From Acidobacteriota bacterium (GTDB lineage: Bacteria > Acidobacteriota > Thermoanaerobaculia > Multivoradales > JAHEKO01), in contig JAUWSP010000078.1 of assembly GCA_030610025.1 (NCBI GenBank), positions 1 to 8,927 on the forward strand: a stretch of DNA of 8,927 bases. Reading direction: 5' to 3'. Every line of letters starts with the position of its first letter. Position 1 is the first letter of the stretch. Below the pieces are notes generated by a model. The model was not told where the DNA came from. It did no database searches and saw only the letters and a program-made list of their open reading frames with translations. Positions 1 to 6,797 of this stretch are shown piece by piece. Position numbers and translations under genes: made by a program.

Positions 1-173
1 AAATCTGTGCCGAGCGGGCAGGGAGCCAACTCATCAGCAGCTCGTTGCTACCGCGCCTGGACACCGATCTGCGTCACCTGCTCGAGCAGGGAACGCGCTT
101 CGGAAGCTGCTCACCGCACGAGCCCGATGGGGCCGAGCATCTCGAGGAGGTCGTGTGCTCCTGGGACGAGTGA
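1..173 (+). CDS. BMC-domain microcompartment shell protein, C-terminal fragment (5' end outside window)
   Basis: The frame whose first complete codon begins at base 3 is open from the window edge to a TGA at 171-173, giving about 57 C-terminal residues. The segment AERAGSQLISSSLLPRLD, followed by DLRHLL, resembles the end of the BMC fold in shell proteins, where a small-residue helix leads into a hydrophobic strand and an 'I/L-P-R-x-D/H-x-x-L' tail. The last 30 or so residues (rich in Glu, with two Cys) extend past the usual end of the domain. The gene overlaps the start of a EutN/CcmL vertex-protein gene by 19 bp, and vertex genes normally sit beside hexameric or trimeric BMC shell genes, which supports the call. 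By family knowledge it would tile the facets of a protein compartment in the cytoplasm. Whether it is a single-domain (BMC-H) or tandem-domain (BMC-T) protein cannot be told from this fragment. The context carries much of the confidence. Confidence 0.6.
   Translation, partial: ICAERAGSQLISSSLLPRLDTDLRHLLEQGTRFGSCSPHEPDGAEHLEEVVCSWDE
144..150 (+). promoter_or_regulatory. Ribosome binding site for the first vertex-protein gene
   Basis: GAGGAGG lies 4 nt before the GTG at 155, inside the end of the preceding shell gene. It supports the GTG start and suggests that the two genes are translationally coupled. Confidence 0.6.
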
Positions 174-451
174 TCGGAACGGTCGTCCCCGCCGTGGTAG
201 TCGAGGGCCTCGCCGGCACGCCGATGCTCTGGGTGCAGCCCCTCGATCGCCACTGCGAGCCCGAGGGAAAGCCGATCGTCTGCGCCGACGGTACTCGTAT
301 GGCCGGCCCCGGCGAGACCGTCTACTGGGTAGAGAGCCGGGAGGCCTCGCTCACTCTCGATCCGTGGTTCGTTCCGGTCGACCACGCCATCGTGGGGTTG
401 GTCGACGACATCAAGAACGACCCGCCAGATGACGACCCGGGGTGGCCGTGA
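155..451 (+). CDS. EutN/CcmL-family microcompartment vertex protein (BMC-P), first copy
   Basis: This 98-residue protein begins MLLGRVIGTVV, the characteristic first strand of EutN/CcmL proteins, and continues with a VQPLD motif (residues 27-31). It ends its core with PVDHAIVGLVDDI, matching the family's 'A-I/V-V-G-I-V-D' strand. Family members form pentamers that cap the twelve vertices of a bacterial microcompartment. The length fits the usual 80-100 residues. The GTG start is chosen because it puts MLLGR at the N-terminus and has a good ribosome binding site. The usual 'D-x-x-G-A-G-x-G-E' turn is altered here to DGTRMAGPGE, the strand after it has the form REASLTL, and two cysteines (34 and 43) flank a loop. 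The tail is acidic and proline-rich (KNDPPDDDPGWP). It overlaps both neighbours, so it is in the shell operon. The family call is secure; the compartment type is unknown. Confidence 0.88.
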   Translation: MLLGRVIGTVVPAVVVEGLAGTPMLWVQPLDRHCEPEGKPIVCADGTRMAGPGETVYWVESREASLTLDPWFVPVDHAIVGLVDDIKNDPPDDDPGWP

Positions 452-723
452 TACTCGGGCGAATCGCTGGCAGCGTCGTTTCGACGATTCACCACCCGAT
501 CGTCGAGGGCCGCAAGCTCCTGATCGCGGAGCGGCTGGACGCCGAGGGCCACTCTACGGGTGGTTACGTGATCGCCTACGATGCGATCGGCGCCGGCCAT
601 GGCGAGGCGGTGCTGATCATCGACGAAGGCAACGGCGCCCGCCAGGTGCTGGAGAATCCAACCGCTCCGGTTCGAGCTGTGGTGGTCGGAATCGTCGACG
701 GGCTCGATATCGCTTCCGACTGA
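448..723 (+). CDS. EutN/CcmL-family microcompartment vertex protein (BMC-P), second copy
   Basis: Starting at the GTG at 448 the protein has 91 residues and opens MILGRIAGSVVST, which aligns with the first residue of the preceding vertex protein. This start overlaps the previous stop codon as GTGA, a typical coupling arrangement. An in-frame GTG at 442 would add two residues. EGRKLLIAERLD matches the 'E-G-x-K-L-L-x-V-x-x-L-D' stretch of the family, AYDAIGAGHGEAVLII contains the conserved Gly-rich turn, and AVVVGIVDGLD is the last core strand. It is the more canonical of the two vertex proteins. Family knowledge places it as a pentamer at compartment vertices; two vertex proteins could be alternatives or mix. 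It is the last gene of the + strand cluster and ends 20 bp from the stop of a convergent glycosyltransferase gene. Confidence 0.92.
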   Translation: MILGRIAGSVVSTIHHPIVEGRKLLIAERLDAEGHSTGGYVIAYDAIGAGHGEAVLIIDEGNGARQVLENPTAPVRAVVVGIVDGLDIASD

Positions 724-743
724 TCCTGGTTGGCTACGGCTTC

Positions 744-2132
744 TCAGGGACGCCAGGGCTCGACATAGGTTCCGCTTTCCCAAAGCGCCAGAGCATCGTT
801 CCAGAAGTAGGGGACGCACCATCCCACCAGGATGAGCAGGCAGAGGGCACAGACTGCGAGGTTGCGTCGGCCGAGCTGCCGCACCGGAAATCCCCTGCTC
901 ACCCAAGCTGCGGCATAGACCATCAGAAGCGGCATCAAGGGCAAGCGGTACCTGGACGACGCCTGGGCGAGGATGTGCACCGTCGCGATGATGCCAAAGA
1001 CCAGAATCGGTAGAAGTCGTCTCGCCCGACCGCGACTGGAGGCGATGCCGAAGAGGCCGCCGATCGAGATGCCGAGATAGGACAGCAAGACCGCCACCAG
1101 TACCAGGCGTACCACCCATAAAGCGGGCTCGCCGTAGGATCCCCGACTGATCTTCTTGAGGACGAACGAATCAGGGCTGAAGAGCAAAGCGGAGTTGCGA
1201 GCCAGCTTCTTGAAGATCCAGGTAGGCTGTTCCTGGCGAATCAGCTGCACGGCCTCTGCCTTCGCGAAATCGACCCCTTCCATCTCCTCGTCGAACGACG
1301 CGAGCTGCCGTCGAAACCCTGACAACTCTTGCCAATCAGGACGTAGCCAGTCTTTGCCTTGTACGGTGTTGCCCTCACGCATGCCCATCCAAAACACCGT
1401 GGAAACGGGAACGAATCGACCCAGGAGCCGGTGGTTTCGAACCGTCCACGGAAGAATGACGACAGCGGTGCAGATCAGCATCAAAAGGGCCCGTGCCCGA
1501 GCTCTCCTGCGATCGGATTCGGGGACGCTCACCCACCACCAGATGGCGGTTCCCACAGCAAGAACAATGGCGATCTCGCGCGTCAGTCCGGCGGCGCCAA
1601 ACAGGAGGCCAGCCAGGATTGCCTCGATCGGCGAGTTGCTGCGTGCGGCGCGAATGGCCAGGGAAAAGGCTGCCGTGATCAGGACCAACAGCAGGGTCTC
1701 CGACCAGAAGTAGTGGCTGTAGCCGAGAAAGGTCGGATAGAAGGCGGCGATCAGCCCCGCGAGGAACCCGGTTCGCACATCGAAGAGCTCTCGGCCCAAT
1801 ACCATCGTGGCCAGTGCCAGGAGGGCACCCAGGACGAGCTGTGCCTGATGAAGAGACCTGAGATCATTGGGTGAAGGATCCTGGGTCGATGAAGAGTCGT
1901 CGCGCAGAAACAGAGACAGGAAGAACGATTGCGCTGGCGGCCATCGGGCGTCGCGCACGCCATCGACTCCATATCCTTCGCCCTGATGGAGCTGGGTCGC
2001 GGCTCGTACGTATCGAACCTCGTCGCCGGTGAGATCGACTGGAGAAACGGCTCGATAGAGGCCGGAACGAACACCCAGGCTGAGGACTGCCAGTATCAGC
2101 AGCCCCAGGAGGGGACCTCCCCGCTCACTCAT
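744..2132 (-). CDS. GT39/ArnT-like polytopic membrane glycosyltransferase (GT-C fold)
   Basis: This 462-residue protein is rich in hydrophobic segments (about 8-24, 97-112, 122-137, 145-162, 170-200, 213-230, 337-362, 372-390, 397-412 and 424-441). After the first segment comes LTGDEVRYV (residues 34-42); in the GT-C families GT39, GT83 (ArnT) and relatives, this first periplasmic loop carries the catalytic acidic residues (here D37 and E38). SSRYRLPLMPLL (392-403) is another stretch typical of these enzymes. They transfer sugars from polyprenyl-phosphate donors to lipids or proteins on the outer face of the inner membrane. Donor and acceptor cannot be read from sequence. It lies 72 bp after the sulfatase-like gene on the same strand and probably shares its transcript. 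The ATG at 2132 has only a weak GGCGAG-like ribosome site 3 nt upstream. Possible roles include lipid A, exopolysaccharide or protein glycosylation. Confidence 0.82.
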   Translation of the reverse strand: MSERGGPLLGLLILAVLSLGVRSGLYRAVSPVDLTGDEVRYVRAATQLHQGEGYGVDGVRDARWPPAQSFFLSLFLRDDSSSTQDPSPNDLRSLHQAQLVLGALLALATMVLGRELFDVRTGFLAGLIAAFYPTFLGYSHYFWSETLLLVLITAAFSLAIRAARSNSPIEAILAGLLFGAAGLTREIAIVLAVGTAIWWWVSVPESDRRRARARALLMLICTAVVILPWTVRNHRLLGRFVPVSTVFWMGMREGNTVQGKDWLRPDWQELSGFRRQLASFDEEMEGVDFAKAEAVQLIRQEQPTWIFKKLARNSALLFSPDSFVLKKISRGSYGEPALWVVRLVLVAVLLSYLGISIGGLFGIASSRGRARRLLPILVFGIIATVHILAQASSRYRLPLMPLLMVYAAAWVSRGFPVRQLGRRNLAVCALCLLILVGWCVPYFWNDALALWESGTYVEPWRP

Positions 2133-2204
2133 GACTCGCCTGCAGCAGCTGCGGGCCGGGGAGGAAGTCCGAGACGCAAGTTCTCCGAGACAGCATCGAA
2201 TCCC

Positions 2205-3776
2205 CTAGTCGATGTAGCCAAGCTCGCGAAGCTGTTCTTCGGTCTCTGGTGAAAGAACGGCAGCCTCGGGATCCTCGGCGGTTCCATTTTGGTGAGTGTC
2301 CTGCTTCATGGCCTGGCCCGGTACCAGGGCCGCCATGTGCTCCTCGGCAAGACTCGACAGGGTGCTGAATGCTGCCGGACGAAGATCTCTCAAGTTGGTC
2401 GTCTCAGCCGGGTCGGCACTCAGATCGAAGAGTAGGCCGATCTCATCACCGAACTGTCGATGCCCCTGGACATACTTGACAGGTCCCTGGAGAGCGACCC
2501 TTCGAATCGGCTCCTCAGAGACATGATCGGCATGAAGTACCACGGGATGAAGGGTACGATCTACAGGGATTTCATCTTGGCCTGTCATGAACGGCACCAG
2601 GTCCAGGCCGCCTGTCGGCCGGGCAGCCTGCGGGACTCCGGCCAGGCTCGAGACTGTCGGCAGGATGTCGGGATGCCAGACCAGGCCGTCGACGATCCGG
2701 GTGTCCTGATCTCGCAGCAGCCTCGGGTAGGAAACGATCAGGGGAACCTTCAACACCTCGTTGAAGGGTATGTAGCCATGGCGCTGACGACCGTGCTCGA
2801 AGAACGCTTCGCCATGGTCGCCCAGAACGATGAACAGGGTGTCATCCCATTGATCCAGCTCGATCAGGGTGTCGCGGATCTTGCCGATGGCCGCATCAAT
2901 CAACCGGATTCTCTCGATATAGCTCGCCAGCATCGCCTGCCGGTCTGATTCGAAGGCGGCTGTCTCTGCAAAGCCGGCCGGAAGACGGTGGCCGCAGCCG
3001 TGGATCATCTCCGGGCGACGAACGGCCAGATGATTGAAGACCATGCAGGAGTAGAGATCCCCTTCGGAAAGGGTGTCGAGCTCTCCAGTCTGTGCGAGTT
3101 GGCGCCACCTCTCGACATTGGCCCGGGAAAACCGCTCGCCCTGAGGCCCGTCCTCGAGCAACCGCTCGTAGCCACCGTACGGGACATGGGCCGCATAGGT
3201 ATGTAGGAAGAGGAAGTAGCGATCCTCCGCTGAGGAGCGGATCCACTCGAGGATGGAGTCGAGCCGGTCATCCACGACAGCCAGTCGCTTGAGCTGGGAG
3301 TAGCTCTCGAAACCCCGATCGAATCCGAACCGGGCCGCGACGTAGCCGCCCTCGTGAAATGCGCCAGTGCGATATCCAGCCACCTGCAGCTTCTCGGCCA
3401 GCACCGGCACCTGAGGGCTCAACATCGAGTCCTCTGTCAGAACGCCATGCTCGACCGGCTCGAGGCCGGTGAAGATCGACATGTGAGATGGGATGGTGTA
3501 GGTGGAGGCGGCGTAGCTGTCCCGAAAGAGCACCCCTTCCGAGGCGATTTCGGCGAGAAACGGCGTGTTCGTGGACTCTCCATAGCCGCTCACCAGATCG
3601 GCTCGTACGGTGTCCATGCTGAACATGATGATTCGTGCTGGAGGTCCTGGCTCGGGTTCGGATTTGTCGGAGCAGCCTATAAGAAAGAGCCCAAAGCAGA
3701 TGGTGAGAGTGGCTCTGAAACCGGGAGAGCAGCGCCACGGCGCATGCGAATAGCGCCTTCGTCGTGTGGTTGTCAT
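2205..3776 (-). CDS. Sulfatase-like (alkaline phosphatase superfamily) lipoprotein with Thr at the nucleophile site
   Basis: The 523-residue product has a basic N-terminus and a hydrophobic stretch (about 23-34) ending FLIGC, a lipobox, so Cys35 should be lipidated and the enzyme exported. The fold is that of sulfatases and phospho-transferring relatives. SMDTVRAD (53-60) has the first metal-binding Asp (D55), STYTIPSHMSIFTG (91-104) is the nucleophile motif, LHTYAAHVPY (191-200) is the usual His-containing strand, and LGDHGE (318-323) with H333 supplies further metal ligands. DLSADPAETTNL (451-462) and the ELGYID C-terminus are typical of the group. The nucleophile motif reads T-I-P-S-H instead of C/S-x-P-S/A-R, so formylglycine formation is not expected. 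Thr94 would act directly, as in phosphoethanolamine and phosphoglycerol transferases. The substrate is unknown. GAGGAG lies about 12 nt before the ATG. Next on the same strand is a glycosyltransferase, suggesting an envelope role. Confidence 0.85.
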   Translation of the reverse strand: MTTTRRRRYSHAPWRCSPGFRATLTICFGLFLIGCSDKSEPEPGPPARIIMFSMDTVRADLVSGYGESTNTPFLAEIASEGVLFRDSYAASTYTIPSHMSIFTGLEPVEHGVLTEDSMLSPQVPVLAEKLQVAGYRTGAFHEGGYVAARFGFDRGFESYSQLKRLAVVDDRLDSILEWIRSSAEDRYFLFLHTYAAHVPYGGYERLLEDGPQGERFSRANVERWRQLAQTGELDTLSEGDLYSCMVFNHLAVRRPEMIHGCGHRLPAGFAETAAFESDRQAMLASYIERIRLIDAAIGKIRDTLIELDQWDDTLFIVLGDHGEAFFEHGRQRHGYIPFNEVLKVPLIVSYPRLLRDQDTRIVDGLVWHPDILPTVSSLAGVPQAARPTGGLDLVPFMTGQDEIPVDRTLHPVVLHADHVSEEPIRRVALQGPVKYVQGHRQFGDEIGLLFDLSADPAETTNLRDLRPAAFSTLSSLAEEHMAALVPGQAMKQDTHQNGTAEDPEAAVLSPETEEQLRELGYID

Positions 3777-3883
3777 GTTTCTCGTCAGCTCCTCGAGGAC
3801 CAGGTGAACCGATGCATGCCTGGGCGCGATTCTCCCACACCGGGGTTCGCACCAACTACGTTACGAGTCGCTCTTGAAACGAG

Positions 3884-3946
3884 CCTGCAGCGGCAACGCC
3901 ATCCACGACGGCGTCGCTGAGATCGAGGGGGCTTGCCGCCTGTAGG
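3884..3946 (-). terminator. Long imperfect stem-loop after the pentahaem cytochrome gene; possible terminator or 3' stabiliser
   Basis: Starting one base after the TAA of the cytochrome gene, the transcript can fold with GCGGCAA (3939-3933) against TTGCCGC (3896-3890). The stem extends outward as CCTACA/TGCAGG with one mismatch and a one-base bulge. Inside, ACGCC/GGCGT (3914-3910 with 3900-3896) forms a second short stem with a 9-nt loop; one base is shared with the outer stem. There is no T tract after it, so a classical factor-independent terminator is not shown. A Rho-dependent stop, mRNA stabiliser or attenuator is equally possible. Confidence 0.4.
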
Positions 3947-5551
3947 TTACTCGGCGATCACTTTGGCGCTGGCTAGAATGACTGCCGAGGAATCGGCCAT
4001 CTCGTTGTAGTAGCCGATGAAGCGATCGATCTCCTCGGCCATCTCGTCGGCCAGGTTATGGGCCCATCGGTAGCCGATGGGCTGGTACCAGAGCTCCGCT
4101 TCGACGCTGAGCGGACCCTGGGTGCCATCGGTAGCAACCTGGTATCGGATGCGGTCGCCGCCACCTGCGAAATCACCGTCGCTCGCCGCCGAGCCGTAAA
4201 CCGCGACGAACTCTTCGGCGGTGGCCTTGTCGAAGCCCCTCGGTAGCAGACGATTGTCCTTGACGTACTTCGAGGCCGACAGCAGGACCGTCGTCACAGC
4301 GCCCGAAGGGTCGGCCAGGATCGGTTCATAGATCTGGACCTGTTCGGGCATCGAGATCTCGTTGTAGTGGGGCTCGAAACGGGTGGCGTCCCTGTCATTG
4401 ACGTTGCCCTCGATCGATCCATCGGGGTTGAATCGCCCCGACTCGAACAGCGTCCTGCCCTCCCGATCCTGCACGGTGAGATGGATCCAGACCCGTCGAG
4501 AGGGATAAGCCGACGGCAGCTTGTGGCCGGCCAGGTTGGTGATCGAGAGCTCGGTTGTCAACCTGCCATCCGAGACTTCGGCGCGAGAAATATCGAGAGT
4601 GGCGGTGAAGCGGGTCAGGTTCTGGATCGTCTGGTCGGCAGTGCTCTGCAGCTCCTGTGGAAAGGCTTGAACGGCAAGCTCCTGGCGGTGAGCATTGAAG
4701 ATGCGTGGCATCAGCAGATTGCCGCCGCGAAAGACGTGGCGCGATACCTCCTCGCGGAAAGGACCCAGCACACTGGAGACCTGCATGGCTCCCTCGACCA
4801 CCGGCATGTGACAGGACTGGCAGCTCTTCTCGCCGGCGAACGCGCTGTGCTTCCACTCGAGGTAGGGAGTCTGTTCGGGTAGCTCGCCGACTACCTTCCC
4901 GTCATCGTCGAGAGCGTGGGTAATGACCGTGTGGCAGGTGGCGCACAGCTCGGAGCTCTGAATGTGGTCACCCCTGGCCGGTAGGAAACGCGACGCCGAC
5001 TGCATCAGCTTCTGACGTCCGTTGTCAACGTCGAACGGTCCGTACACCTGCCGCTCACCGGACGCGGTGCTGGTGTCCATCACGAAGCCGGCAGTGAAAC
5101 TCTCGGCCTCTCCGAGCGTCTCGCTGCCGATCTGGTGACAAACCGTGCAGGAGACGCCGTCGGCAGCGCGCAGGCCTTCTGGCGTAGTAGCGCCCGAAAT
5201 CGGCAAGTGAACGAAGACCTCACCCAGCCTCCCCTCGGCGTTGGCCTGAAACCGTTGCATCGGCATGTGGCAGACACCGCACTCGTTTTCGATCAGGGCG
5301 GCGGCGGTCGGGTGGACGAGTGCCTCCCGCCGGATGGCCGCCTGCCAGTAGGGGTCCCGCGCAGCGTTGGCCATCATCGACGACCGCCATCCGATGCCGA
5401 TCGAAGCGTCCCGGCCGTCGGGGGTTATCAGGCCGTTGTGGCAGGCCATGCAGCGGTCCGAAGTGACGAAGAGATTCGGAGCTCGAGCCGAACCCAGCGA
5501 TACGCTCGTGGTCGTCAGGACAAGACAGAGAATCGTGAGTTTTCGCAGCAT
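3947..5551 (-). CDS. Secreted pentahaem c-type cytochrome
   Basis: From the ATG at 5551 the product has 534 residues. It begins with a signal peptide (MLRKLT, then a hydrophobic run to about residue 20, with SARA as a likely cleavage site near 24). Five CxxCH motifs follow: CMACH (34-38), CGVCH (91-95), CTVCH (135-139), CATCH (203-207) and CQSCH (244-248). Each binds a covalent haem in the periplasm or on the surface. Residues from about 310 form a haem-free region with GHKLPSAYPSRRVW (342-355), a stretch common in cytochromes of the c554-like group; its His could be a distal ligand. The role would be electron transfer; the partner is not identifiable. The ATG lies 4 bp after the cytochrome-barrel gene's stop, with AAGGA about 10 nt upstream inside that gene. 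A TTG six codons earlier is less likely because it would lengthen the signal peptide and overlap the neighbour. Confidence 0.88.
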   Translation of the reverse strand: MLRKLTILCLVLTTTSVSLGSARAPNLFVTSDRCMACHNGLITPDGRDASIGIGWRSSMMANAARDPYWQAAIRREALVHPTAAALIENECGVCHMPMQRFQANAEGRLGEVFVHLPISGATTPEGLRAADGVSCTVCHQIGSETLGEAESFTAGFVMDTSTASGERQVYGPFDVDNGRQKLMQSASRFLPARGDHIQSSELCATCHTVITHALDDDGKVVGELPEQTPYLEWKHSAFAGEKSCQSCHMPVVEGAMQVSSVLGPFREEVSRHVFRGGNLLMPRIFNAHRQELAVQAFPQELQSTADQTIQNLTRFTATLDISRAEVSDGRLTTELSITNLAGHKLPSAYPSRRVWIHLTVQDREGRTLFESGRFNPDGSIEGNVNDRDATRFEPHYNEISMPEQVQIYEPILADPSGAVTTVLLSASKYVKDNRLLPRGFDKATAEEFVAVYGSAASDGDFAGGGDRIRYQVATDGTQGPLSVEAELWYQPIGYRWAHNLADEMAEEIDRFIGYYNEMADSSAVILASAKVIAE

Positions 5552-5555
5552 GGCT

Positions 5556-6704
5556 CTACCATCCTTCAAGGAGTGTGCCGTCGAACCAGTCCCACAGCAG
5601 GTAGAAGATCACTTGTGTCTGCCGTACTTCCCGCTCGTTTAGCGGTACCCGAGCGCCGAGGTTGAACAGGATGTGCTGGCGTTTGTTGAGGGTGATTTGC
5701 ATCTGCGGCACCACGCTGTACCGGATGTCCGCATCGGAGGCAAATTCGCGACCCCCGGTGAGCTCCACCATCGGCGACCAGGCTCGCCCGAACTGGCCCG
5801 TGGTGGTTGTCCAGCCGAGGGCGCAGCGGAGAAAAGCAGCGTTCTCCGCCTTGTCTTTGTCGGCGGTCAGCTCGGCACCGAGCTGGGTCTGAAAGAAGAA
5901 GTCGGCCGGCAGGATCTGGCCGTAGGCGATGAAGGGCTCGAAGACTGTGGTGCCGTAGCCGAAACCGAGCTCGTCGTCACCGGTTGGGAAGATGATCTCG
6001 CCCGCAACCGCGACAATTCTGCCCTTCTCGAAGTTGTGGTGGAAGGCATGCTTCAGCGCGAAGGCGATGTCTCCCATCGACGAGGCCCATCTCGTGGAGC
6101 CATCATCCTCGATCGTGTCCGCAGTCTCGAGCCATCCGAACGGAACGACGACCTCCCACTGGCTGCGGGGTCCGAAACGCTGTTCCCAGACGAACTTGTT
6201 GAGAATCGAGCCCGGGTCGTCAACGTCGATCAGGGTGGTGATCACAGCTTCGTCTTCGGGGAAAGCCTTGTTGGTGATCAGCGGTCGCGGCAGATTGAGC
6301 TCGCCGCGCGGCCACCGTGGGTCCGTGCAGAAGGTGCGAATGTGGCTGACTGCAAGCTCGACCTGTTCGACGGTCAGAGCACCCTGGAAGGCGGGCATGA
6401 ATTCCGAGAATCCCCTCGACGGTCCACCCTCGTAGGCGATGCCCATCCAATCGCTGTCCGGCTCGCGGTTGGCGAAATCGCAATCTGTGAAATCGGGTGG
6501 CGGCGTGTCCAGGGTGATCAGGCTTGCAGGGGCGCCGCGGCCGTCCGATCCGTGACAGCTCGCGCACGCGGCCTGGTAGACCGCCCTCCCGCTATCGAGG
6601 GCAGGTTCCTCAGCTGCCACCAGGGTGAGTGGTAGCAGCGCTACAGCAACAACAAAGAGGGTGATCGAGCTCTCGCGTCGGTGATGGCGACTCGGACGGA
6701 TCAT
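5556..6704 (-). CDS. Monohaem cytochrome c fused to an outer-membrane beta-barrel
   Basis: From the ATG at 6704 the product has 382 residues. Residues 11-31 form a signal peptide ending VAA. A class I cytochrome domain follows: CASCH (47-51) binds haem, and FMPAF (102-106) supplies a probable Met103 axial ligand before an amphipathic helix (EQVELAVSHIRTFC). From about residue 165 to the end (W382) the sequence changes to alternating polar/hydrophobic strands with Gly and aromatic residues, for example GEIIFPTGDDELGFGYGTTV, and ends in an aromatic residue. This is the pattern of outer-membrane barrels resembling the MetA-pathway/'transporter' family. I infer that the haem domain sits in the periplasm or barrel and passes electrons across or to the outer membrane. 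The ATG has GGGAGGG 4 nt upstream; an ATG five codons earlier has no ribosome site. It is followed 4 bp later by a pentahaem cytochrome. It lacks the Cyc2 haem-region signature. Confidence 0.82.
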   Translation of the reverse strand: MIRPSRHHRRESSITLFVVAVALLPLTLVAAEEPALDSGRAVYQAACASCHGSDGRGAPASLITLDTPPPDFTDCDFANREPDSDWMGIAYEGGPSRGFSEFMPAFQGALTVEQVELAVSHIRTFCTDPRWPRGELNLPRPLITNKAFPEDEAVITTLIDVDDPGSILNKFVWEQRFGPRSQWEVVVPFGWLETADTIEDDGSTRWASSMGDIAFALKHAFHHNFEKGRIVAVAGEIIFPTGDDELGFGYGTTVFEPFIAYGQILPADFFFQTQLGAELTADKDKAENAAFLRCALGWTTTTGQFGRAWSPMVELTGGREFASDADIRYSVVPQMQITLNKRQHILFNLGARVPLNEREVRQTQVIFYLLWDWFDGTLLEGW

Positions 6705-6708
6705 GCGA

Positions 6709-6715
6709 CCCTCCC
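6709..6715 (-). promoter_or_regulatory. Ribosome binding site that fixes the start of the cytochrome-barrel gene
   Basis: On the - strand GGGAGGG ends 4 nt before the ATG at 6704. It lies downstream of the alternative ATG at 6719, so the internal ATG is the better start. Confidence 0.65.
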
Positions 6716-6797
6716 GCATAGAAACCGAGCGTCAACACCGTGGCGCGATCAGCGACGCCCGCGAATCGAGAGTAGCACGCAGACCAGGCACGGGTTG

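Noticed and set aside
7..432. Long + strand open frame at the left edge
   Set aside because: It is an Arg-rich translation in another frame across the shell-protein end and the first vertex protein, both of which have recognisable family sequence.
725..757. CCTGG/CCAGG inverted repeat between the convergent genes, as a bidirectional terminator
   Set aside because: Only five pairs with a 23-nt loop and no T tract; it is too weak to call.
322..1119. Long - strand open frame spanning the vertex-protein and glycosyltransferase ends
   Set aside because: The product is low-complexity in Arg, Gly and Ser without family features, and it conflicts with two better supported genes.
2205..3776. Calling this a genuine formylglycine sulfatase
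   Set aside because: The C/S-x-P-S/A-R motif needed for formylglycine is T-I-P-S-H, and no maturase gene is nearby.
5673..6635. A 320-codon + strand open frame, antisense to the cytochrome-barrel gene
   Set aside because: It is the complement of a frame with clear signal peptide, haem motif and barrel pattern; its own translation has no recognisable motif and is typical of GC-rich antisense frames.
5556..6704. Identification as Cyc2 iron oxidase
   Set aside because: The architecture is similar, but the haem domain is a full class I cytochrome with a Met ligand, and the Cyc2 haem-region pattern is not visible.
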